A stretch of 64,000 bases of DNA from Larix kaempferi (taxonomy: Eukaryota > Streptophyta > Pinopsida > Pinales > Pinaceae). The notes under the pieces were generated by a model. That model was not told the origin of the DNA and made no database searches. It was given only the letters and a program-made list of their open reading frames with translations. The translations under genes and the position numbers were made by a program. Shown here piece after piece: positions 56,887 through 64,000 of the stretch (position 1 is the first letter of the stretch; each line of letters opens with the position of its first letter). The stretch spans positions 6,944,001 to 7,008,000 of the forward strand of contig BSBM01000252.1 of NCBI GenBank assembly GCA_027924585.1. Reading direction: 5' to 3'.

Positions 56887-57686
56887 TGTGGCTAGGATTT
56901 TCACCCTAGCTTGTACAAATGGGCACCTACTAAGGAGAATGGACTCCTTAGTAGCAGTTCAAATAAAAAGTAAATCTAAGATGCAAGATCAATAAAATTT
57001 AACCATTAACATGTGCATGAAAGTAAATCTAAATCTAAAATAGTAAAAAATAAATAATGATAAGAGATACAGTAAAAATGATATTTTTGTATTAATGGGA
57101 AAACAAGGGTTTGCAATAGTTTTACCCCAAATGGTGAGGTTGATGGAGCTTGTGCAGTTGCAGGGATGAGATGCTCCAATGCTCCAATGGTCTCTCTCTT
57201 CTCCAAGATGCTTCAAGGGTGGGCCAAAGGCTCACTCTAAATGAGGAACTCGAGCTCAAATGGAGGCTAGGGCTCTCAAGAGTGATTTTGACAGCATAAG
57301 GATAGGCAAGAATGTGGATGAATAATGGGGAGCCTCTATCTCATTTTTATAGATTTTGGGTGATGGAGTATTAAACCATGGTTTTGGGAAACCAATGGTA
57401 TTGGTAAATGGTTTAGGGTTTCTTTTCCTCTTTTTCCCTCTTTTTTTCTTTTTTGAATTTTATTCCCTTTTAATTGATTTTGGAGAATTTTGGGCCATTT
57501 TTTAGGGGATTTTTTGGTATTTTTGAAGAAATTTAATTGTTTTGAGGAGAAAAAGATTGATTTTGGCCTTTTTGGTGACCATTTGAAGGTTTTTTGAGGT
57601 TTTAGAGGCTAAAATGGTAGGAAAAGTCGATAAATGGGTCATGTGACTAGGGAGATGAGCTAGTGAGCATTTTTGGAGTGTTAACA
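56887..57686 (-). repeat. 5' LTR of Tat-like copy 2
   Basis: 800 bp. On the minus strand begins TGTTAACACTCC and ends CTAGCCACA, like copy 1 (TGTTAACACCC ... CTAGCTACA). It shares the CTCCTTAGTAG hairpin (about 56925-56956) and a TATAAAAA box (57344-57351, minus strand). Clearly a relative but diverged from copy 1. Confidence 0.88.
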
Positions 57687-58385
57687 GCAAATTCCATCAA
57701 ATATCACTTGATTCCTCAAGTGTCCTCCAAGAAAACGCTTAAGGAAATGTTTGATGCCCTAACAAGAATGCATGAAGGAAGAAACATTGATTGGAAGATG
57801 AATTTGAGAACACAACTCAAAAATACAAAGATGAGTCAGGGTGAATCTATCCAAGAATATTTTACAAGGGTTTCTCAATTCAAATAACAACTAGAAGCAA
57901 TTGGAGACAATCTTGATGAAGATGAATTAGTGATGACCGCTCTCAATGGTCTTACTAGACCTTGGGATTCCTTTATCCAAACAATGTGTGCAGGAAAGGA
58001 AATTCTACAATTTGAAATTGTATGGGAAGAATGTGTTCAAGAGGAAGCTAGAGTGGCAAATCAAGAAGTACTACTCAGATATGATGATCAAGATCTAGCT
58101 ACCCATACTAGAAGAGGAAAAGGAAAACAACATTTCAAGAAGGAAACTCATAAGGAGTTTAATCCTCCTAAGAAGTTTCAGAAGTACAAAAAGGGAAATT
58201 ACAAGCAGGAATACTTCTCCTCTTATCAATGTTATCATTGTGATAAGATGAGACACATTGCCAAAGATTGTCCAGTAAGAAAAGAAGAATACAAGAAGAA
58301 AAATAACAAGAGACATCATGCTCATTTAGCCAAAGAAGAAGAAGAAGAAGAACCTCCCAATATTTTAGCAAAGGAAGAAACTTAA
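57687..58385 (+). pseudogene. gag: Copia A Gag (C-terminal part)
   Basis: The frame opens with NSIKYHLIPQVSSKKTLKEM and MNLRTQLKNTKMSQGESIQE, the UBN2-type copia gag domain. A TAA at about 57885 precedes QLEAIGDNLDEDELVMTALN and GLTRPWDSF, the conserved end of that domain, in the same frame. A Lys-rich segment follows, then the zinc knuckle CYHCDKMRHIAKDC (CX2CX4HX4C) at about 58230-58272, and an acidic KEEEEEEPP tail with a stop at 58385. N-terminal residues are off-window. Confidence 0.88.
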
Positions 58386-58788
58386 GAATATGTCTTATGA
58401 TGGTGGTGCTTCAAAGAACATGACAGGTCAGAAGAAGACTCTCTCCAGTGTTGAAGAAAAGGACTCCCCTCAGGAAATTTCACTAGGAGATGATTATCAA
58501 TACCCCAATAAGGGAATAGGATAAGCCACATACAATCTTGATTCAGGAACCCCAATGAAGATGAAGGATGTACTATATGTACCAGGCCTGAAGAAGAACC
58601 TACCTTCTATCTCAGCTTTAGATAAGAAAAGGTTTAGGGTTTCTTTTATAGATGGTGAAGTTCTTATGTGGCCTAGAAGAAAATCTATAGAAGATGCAGT
58701 TTGGACAGAAGAAGGTGGCTTATTTAAACTGAAAGGTCACTCAGAAGAAACCTTGATTCATGATACTACAAGTCTATGTGATCTATGA
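58386..58788 (+). pseudogene. pol: Copia A protease-to-integrase spacer (GAG_pre-integrase)
   Basis: Out-of-frame remnants after gag, then a 77-codon frame from 58555. It has MKDVLYVPGLKKNLPSISAL, the segment that follows the copia protease, and continues into FIDGEVLMWPR. The protease D-S-G itself is not visible, so it is deleted or decayed between 58400 and 58550. The frame closes at 58786-58788 before the integrase zinc finger. Confidence 0.8.
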
Positions 58789-59158
58789 TGTAGAATACTT
58801 GATCAACATTATAGATCATCAGAATAAGATGATGGAGTAGAGCTCACTATCAGATACTCCAGTAATTCCTACAAGGAGACTAGGATCAAGCGAGATCCTA
58901 CCAAACAAACAAAGATAAGTATTTGAATTTTCATTTTATCAAATTGCTTAAATGATATTGTTCAGATTTAGGAATTGTATTATGCATGTTAGAACGGTTG
59001 CAGTATACTACTAACATGCATGTGATGGGTAAGTGGCATATGGTGTTGTACAACATTCCATTGCTACTTATCTAGAATGAAACCTCTTTGCTGACATATT
59101 GGGAGTAGGGCACGCTCTTAATGATGTTCTGTCGTAGAGATGGAAGGCATCTAGAAAG
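58789..59158. other. Non-coding stretch in copia A, no gene seen
   Basis: Short AT-rich DNA with no domain, where the copia integrase should be. Ends in GAAAG, the target duplication of the solo LTR. Confidence 0.6.
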
Positions 59159-59912
59159 TGTTCGGATATCCATCATCTATTTCGGGATACATATCTATTT
59201 CAGGATCATCTATTTCAGGATACATATCTACTTCAGGATCTTGCATGATCTATTTCAGGATATGCAGCCCAGTCACCAGTTTGATGCCTCCAGCACCTTA
59301 TCCACCTTCTTCTAGCACCCGGGAGCCACTTACCACAGATTTTTAGCCCTCCTAAGCTGAAAGGCGCCCTCTTCTCACCTACTGACAGAGAAGGGCGCAC
59401 TTGTTCACCTACCACTGCAGATTCACTTCAGTTACATTCAGTTAGCTCCGATTCTCCCTGATTTGAGGCTAGTTTCACTCCTGACTGACTGTTTCACCTC
59501 CGATTGACCTCCAGTTCGATTAGGTGACTTGCTCTGACTCCAGTTAGCCTCCCATGCGCCCCCACTGAGCCTCCAGATCCTATATCAGTGCTACACACTT
59601 CAGTTACATTTATTACACTCAGTTAGACTCAGATTGACACCTGGATGACTGGTTGTTGTGATTGATGAGCAACACCGATGATTGATGAGGACTCCTAGAT
59701 AGAGTCAAGCTACTCCATTCAGTGATTCGAATGACCTCCTTAGGCAATTCGAATTGCTCTGTTCATTGTGACAGTTTGTATTGTAATTCATTCACCCTTT
59801 CTGGGATAGAGAGCACTGCTGCATGTTTTGCACAGTTTTGCACCATATTTTCTATGTTCATCTGTTGTGATTGATTTACTTGTTCATTAGATCTGCTGTG
59901 ACTAATTTTATA
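59159..59912 (+). mobile_element. Solo LTR, family S, second copy
   Basis: 754 bp, TGTTCGGATATCC to CTAATTTTATA, flanked by GAAAG (59154-59158 and 59913-59917). Same family as 38427-39173. It carries a local triplication of a TCTATTTCAGGATACATA-like unit at about 59180-59235, absent from the other copy, which instead has TGCATGCA repeats there. Strand by end dinucleotides only. Confidence 0.93.
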
Positions 59913-60110
59913 GAAAGTTATCGTATAAATGTGGGATATGGATGAATGTTGTGTTGAAGCATTGGCTAAGATAGTTGCATGACTGTGAGACCTATGTCTT
60001 TAGGTATAAGAATTGGTTTTGGAAAATATGAAATGTTTCTAATCATGCAACTAAATTTGACTTGTAGGAAAGATCGTGTACAATCACCTACAAGAGAATA
60101 TTGATGAGAC
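59913..60110. other. Copia A linker, no domain seen
   Basis: Between the solo LTR and the RT frame. Only short broken ORFs. Confidence 0.5.
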
Positions 60111-61357
60111 TTGTTCCAAAGAACAAGTGACGATGGTTCATCTATAACATTCAAGAAGATTTATGAAATCAAGCATACTACAGAGAACCTAATGTGCCAA
60201 CTTGAAGAAGTATATGAAGAAGATGTAGCTCCCAGAGTTGCAGAACCGATGAAAGAATTTGCACCTTCTCCTGATGATGAAATTCTGGAAGACCATGATA
60301 TGTTGGATCCCCAAGAACCTCCCCACATCATTATCTCTCGCATGAGAAAGCCAGCTTGGGCTCATGAAATTATTCAAGATCAATAGAAGTATGGTGCTCC
60401 AGAAGGCTCCTCGAGACAAAGCAAGAATCCAAAGCCGTTTTCCAGTTATGTGGCTTTGATGTGTGACCTTGTAGACAAAGAGCCTACTTGTTTTGAAGAA
60501 TCCGTTCAAAAGAAAGAATAGGTAGAATCTATGATGGAATAATACCAATCCATAATGAAGAATGATGTGTGGGATGTAGTTCCCAAGCCATAAGGTAAAA
60601 GTGTGGTATCTTCCAAATGGATATACAAGATAAAACATGCAGCTGATGGAAGTATTGAAAAATACAAAGTTAGATTTGTGGCTCGTGTATTCTCTCAAAA
60701 GGAAGGAATCATTTATGAAGAGACATTTTCTCCCGTAGCAAGGTACACTTCCATTAGAACCATCATGGCACTTGCATCCATGATGAAGTGGAAGTTACAC
60801 CAGATGGATGTGAAAACAAATTTCCTAAATGGTGTCATTGAAGAAGAAGTGTACATAGAATAGCCACAAGGATTTGAAGTTGAATACAGAAAGACAAATG
60901 TTTTCAAATTGAAGAAGGCTCTATATGGGTTGAATCAAGCTCCAAGAGCTTGGTATGGAAGAATTGATAGTTTTCTAATGAGATTGGGCTTTACCAAAAG
61001 TAAAGTTGATCCTAACCTTTACTTCAAATTTATGGATGATGAACCTGTCATATTATTACTATACGTAGATGACTTATTCCCGATAGGTAATGTGAAGCAA
61101 ATCTCAGAGTGTGAGAAGAAGCTCGCTGCATAATTTGAGATGAAAGACCTTGGATTGATGCATTATTTTCTAGGTCTTGAAGTATGGAAAAGCCCAAAAG
61201 GAATATTCCTTAACCAAGGGAAGTATGAGGTATGACCACACCCATGGATACAAATTTGAAGTTGTTGTTTGATGCTTCCTCAGAATTAATGGATGTGACA
61301 CTATACATATAGATTATTGGTTCATTGATGTATCTAACGAATACCAAGCCATAAATA
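60111..61357 (+). pseudogene. pol: Copia A reverse transcriptase and RNase H start
   Basis: An acidic linker (EEVYEEDVAPRVAEPMKEFA) ends in a stop, then a series of frames separated by TAG/TAA codons gives the RVT_2 domain. Segments in order: MKNDVWDVVPKP, VVSSKWIYKIKHAADGSIEK, YEETFSPVARYTSIRTIMAL, WKLHQMDVKTNFLNGVIEEE, LKKALYGLNQAPRAWYGRID and the active site VILLLYVDDLF (Y-x-DD, the copia form). FEMKDLGLMHYFLGLEV follows. The frame runs into RNase H (YLTNTKP, stop, IC) and is cut at 61357 by copia B. At least six stops; dead. Confidence 0.9.
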
Positions 61358-61840
61358 TGTTGGTTGTGGAGCCAAATCTTCCAGTCTCATGGATGATATT
61401 GTCTCAGCCGTGCACCCCATAGGACTATACACTCATGCCCCAACCTTGGGGTTTGGGAAAAGAAATTGGGGTTGTTTTCGCCAACAATTTTCAGGCCCAT
61501 GGTTTTGGGTATCCCGTGGTATTTTCCCATTGTATTTCCTCTATAAAAGAAAGACATTGTAATACGGCTAGGGTTAAGATGTATTAGGTTTTTGCATTGT
61601 AAAGATCTCTGAGATCAAGAAGAGAGACTGTGAGAGAGTGAAAAGGAAGTGCAACGGCTGTGCTGCAGGTTGTATCCCTTCACCTTGTTGGACGATATAA
61701 TATAAGGACTGGCAACTTCAGTGTGGACATAGCCCAAGTTGGGTGAACCACGATATATCTATGTCTCTCTTGTAATGTGTGTGTGATTATATTTGCATTT
61801 ATGTTTATTTTTATTGCTCTGCGATCCTGTTTTTATAACA
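61358..61840 (+). repeat. 5' LTR of copia B
   Basis: Starts TGTTGGTTGTGG, ends TTTTATAACA. The 3' LTR is outside the window, so the start is placed from the TG and the break in copia A homology, and the end from the primer site. Confidence 0.85.
61552..61559 (+). promoter_or_regulatory. TATA box in LTR of copia B
   Basis: TATAAAAG in CCTCTATAAAAGAAAG, about 195 bp into the LTR; plausible U3 promoter. Confidence 0.7.
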
Positions 61841-61842
61841 AT

Positions 61843-61855
61843 TGGTATCAAAGCC
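61843..61855 (+). other. Primer binding site of copia B
   Basis: TGGTATCAAAGCC, one change from the initiator tRNA-Met complement TGGTATCAGAGCC, two bases after the LTR. Confidence 0.9.
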
Positions 61856-61915
61856 AAAGGTCTATTTGGCAGATAAACCCACAGGAAGCTAGGGTTTCTG
61901 GTTCGAGTGGGAGTA

Positions 61916-62725
61916 ATGGCGGAAGAAGGAAAGTTTAAGGTCGAGAATTTTAACGGCCAAAACTTTCGGTTATGGAAGATGCAAATGGAGGACTATCTGT
62001 ACCAGAAGGATCTATTCCTACCGTTGGGAGGAAGAGAAAAGCAGTCGGCAGCTATGAAGGACGAAGAATGGGAGCTTCTTCACAGAAAGGCTCTGGGAAC
62101 AATACGGCTGAGCTTGGCTTCATCGGTGGCTTTCAATATCTCAAAAGAAACAACAATGGAGGGTTTGATGAGCACATTGGGTAAGCTGTATAAAAAACCC
62201 TCGGCCTCCAACAAGGTATTTCTAATGAAGTGTTTATTTAATATGAAGATGTCTGAAGGTGGATATGTTACTGATCATTTAAATGAGTTTAATACGGTTA
62301 CAAATCAACTAAGTTCTGTAAGTGTGAACTTTGATGATGAGGTTAGGGCTCTTCTAATCTTGTGTTCATTGCCAAAAAGCTGGAATAGCTTGGTCATGGT
62401 TGTAAGTAACTCTGTCTCTGGTTCAAACACCTTGAAATTTGATGATGTTATTGGTGTTATTCTTAGCGAGGAAATGTGAAGAAAAAGCACAGGTGAGACA
62501 TCAGGTAATGCATTGACCATGGAGAGCAGGGGAAGACAAAAGGAGAGAGGAAAGAGCCAAGGTAATCGCAGCAACTCTAAAAGGGGCAGATCCAAGTCCA
62601 GACTGGGAAAGATAGAGTGATGGAACTGTGGAAAGAAAGGACATCTGAAGAAAGACTGCAGATCTCTAAAGAAGAAAGGAGATGCACAGAAGGAAACTAC
62701 CCAGGAAGCAAATGTAGTAGGTGAT
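61916..62725 (+). pseudogene. gag: Copia B Gag
   Basis: ATG at 61916 begins MAEEGKFKVENFNGQNFRLW, the canonical Ty1/copia Gag N-terminus. KVFLMKCLFNMKMSEGGYVT, NQLSSVSVNFDDEVRALLIL and CSLPKSWNSLV follow, the UBN2 domain. A TGA at 62477-62479 ends the first frame; beyond it the same frame gives a Ser/Arg/Lys-rich stretch. The knuckle reads stop-WNCGKKGHLKKDC, so the first Cys codon of the CCHC finger has become TGA. Gag would coat the element RNA. Confidence 0.9.
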
Positions 62726-62998
62726 GTGTTACAAGATGTTTTGATTCTTGCATTAGATAATACTAGTGATTATTGGGTAGTAGATTCAGGGGCTTCATGT
62801 CATGCTACACCCCATAGGAAATACTTTCATGATTATGTTCCAGGCGATTTTGGACATGTTTTATTGGGTGATGATGAGCCATGTAAAATTGTTGGAATGG
62901 GTAAGGTGTAGATAAAAGTTAAGAATGCAACTGATTGGTTATTCAAAGATGTTAGGCATATTCCTGCTATGAAAAGAAATATGATCTAAACAGGGCAA
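62726..62998 (+). pseudogene. pol: Copia B protease
   Basis: YWVVDSGASCHATPHRKYF holds the intact D-S-G of the copia aspartic protease. FGHVLLGDDEPCKIVGMGKV follows, then a TAG (about 62909), then DVRHIPAMKRNMI and a second stop (TAA, about 62987). It releases mature proteins from the polyprotein. Same frame as gag, as is normal for this lineage. Confidence 0.88.
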
Positions 62999-64000
62999 TT
63001 GGGAGATGGTGGCTATCTATCTACATTTGGAGAAAAGTGGTGGAAGATCACTAAAGGATCAATGGTGATGGCGAAAGGAGACAAGGTAGGTATGTTGTAT
63101 TTATGTCCTCATAAAACTGACCATTCTATCTATTTAGCTTCCACAGGAACAGATGCAACATTGTGGCATCATAGGCTTGGCCACATGAGTGAGAAGGGGA
63201 TGCAAATTCTCCACTCAAGAAAGTTGTTGCCAGATTTGAAGCAGGTAAGTTTGGAATTCTGTGAGAACTGTGTTTATGGAAAACAGAAGAGAGTCAGATC
63301 TCATAAGGTTGGGAAACAGAAGAAGAATGAAAAGTTAGAGCTAGTGCATACAGATGTATGGGGACCGGCTCATGTACAATCTCTTAGTGGATCTCATTAT
63401 CATGTTACATTTATTGATGATGCAACTAGGAAAACTTGGGTTTATTGCATTAGACAAAAATCTGATGTGTTTGCTACTTTTAATAAGTGGAAAGCTTTGG
63501 TTGAGAATCAGACAGGAAAAAGGTTGAAGTGTCTCATATCTGATAATGGAGATGAGTACTATGGCAAGGAGTTTGATAGTTAATGTTCATACCATGGGAT
63601 TCGTAAAGAGAAGAAAGTCCCAGGAACACCACACGAAAATGGTGTGTCAGAAAGGATGAACAAAACCATCATGGATCGTGCAAGGTGTATAAGACTGCAT
63701 GCATGGTTTCCCTTACAATTTTGGGCAGATGCTGTAAATACTGTTGTTTATTTAATAAACATAGGACCTTCAAGTTCTTTGGATGGTGGTATTCCAGAGG
63801 ATGCATGGACAGATAAAAAGGTAAACTACTCATTCCTGAGAATGTTTGGTTGTGAAGCATTTGTCCATATTGATAAAGAAATAGAACAAAGCTTGAAGCT
63901 AAATCCAAGAAATGTACCTTTATTGGATATGGGGTTGATGATTTTGGTTATCGTTTATGGGATTATGAAAATCACAAAATCATTAGAAGTAGAGATGTCA
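62999..64000 (+). pseudogene. pol: Copia B integrase, continuing past window
   Basis: GAG_pre-integrase and zinc finger: LWHHRLGHMSEKGMQIL with CENCVYGKQKR (HHCC). The rve core has D in HTDVWGP, D in CLISDNGDEYYGKEF, a stop (TAA, about 63581), then HGIRKEKKVPGTPHENGVSE with the catalytic E, all in one frame. Near 63880 a frameshift moves to a frame reading KCTFIGYGVDDFGYRLWDYE, the usual post-core segment, to the window end. Integrase inserts the cDNA into chromosomes. Triad residues are intact, but the frame is not. Confidence 0.92.

Larger units (their letters stand above)
53922..57686 (-). mobile_element. Tat-like element copy 2, gag-less, cut by the CACTA insertion
   Basis: Minus strand: 5' LTR 56887-57686, primer site 56870-56885, a GC-rich repeat leader (about 56340-56700), then sequence homologous to the 3' region of copy 1 (16800-19092), ending abruptly at the CACTA terminus. 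There is no gag or pol. The remaining 3' end and LTR should lie left of the window beyond the CACTA 5' end. Target duplication candidate GCAAA (57687-57691), other side unseen. Confidence 0.85.
57687..61357 (+). mobile_element. Ty1/copia element A, fragmentary
   Basis: Contains the distal half of gag, a pre-integrase segment and the reverse transcriptase in copia order. The 5' part is cut off by Tat-like copy 2 and the 3' part by copia B. Integrase is missing between 58790 and 60100, where only non-coding DNA and a solo LTR are seen, so an internal deletion preceded or accompanied the solo LTR insertion. It is the oldest layer visible in the nest. Confidence 0.85.
61358..64000 (+). mobile_element. 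Ty1/copia element B, 5' part, continues beyond window
   Basis: A 483-bp 5' LTR, a tRNA-Met-type primer site, then gag, zinc knuckle, protease, integrase in the Ty1/copia order (integrase before RT). Inserted in the RNase H of copia A; AAATA at 61353-61357 is the candidate target duplication. One frame holds from 61916 to about 63880 with five stops, then a frameshift. Better preserved than copia A but not intact. Confidence 0.92.

Overview
The window is plant nuclear DNA made almost entirely of nested transposable elements. I recognise no ordinary host gene, tRNA, rRNA or CRISPR array. The lineages present (a CACTA/En-Spm element with Tnp2-type transposase and spliced exons, a chromodomain-bearing Ty3/gypsy chromovirus, Tat-like gag-only LTR elements, Ty1/copia elements) point to a seed plant with a large, repeat-rich genome. 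I cannot name the species.

Layout. From before base 1 to 53921 runs one giant, decayed CACTA (class II) element on the + strand. It has two spliced genes. The first is a Tnp2-like transposase (47-21091). The second (about 29.7-49.4 kb) is unusual: a SET (histone-methyltransferase-type) domain exon, a set of small duplicated exons, then a region resembling the En/Spm Transposase_24 domain. The 3' end carries an array of subterminal repeats and finishes in TACTAGTG. Four LTR elements have inserted into it. Three have perfect 5-bp target-site duplications (TSDs): a minus-strand chromovirus (1640-10379, AGAAT), a gag-only Tat-like element (11661-20225, GCAAG) and a gypsy element that has lost its reverse transcriptase (31068-35462, AGGCA). 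The fourth is a minus-strand non-autonomous element with a tandem LTR-internal-LTR-internal structure (38207-49230), flanked by ATCGA/AGCGA; it contains a solo LTR of another family (38427-39173, GATGA). Without these four insertions the visible CACTA is about 21.2 kb.

The CACTA itself sits inside a second, minus-strand copy of the gag-only family, which here lacks gag (53922-57686). That copy sits in the gag of a Ty1/copia element (57687-61357), which also holds a solo LTR (59159-59912, GAAAG). This copia is in turn interrupted in its RNase H region by a better preserved copia element (61358 to the window end) with LTR, primer site, gag, protease and integrase.

Inferred order of events: copia A, then gag-less Tat-like copy 2, then CACTA, then the LTR insertions into the CACTA, then the solo LTR. 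By eye, the LTRs of the gag-only element at 11661 are the least diverged of the pairs inside the CACTA, so it is probably the latest of those arrivals.

The 21.1-29.6 kb stretch inside the CACTA has no clear gene. It holds several tandem duplications, a decayed protein-repeat region, and an unrecognised ORF of about 310 codons lying between direct repeats. Every coding region shows premature stops or frameshifts, so nothing in the window looks able to make a complete product.
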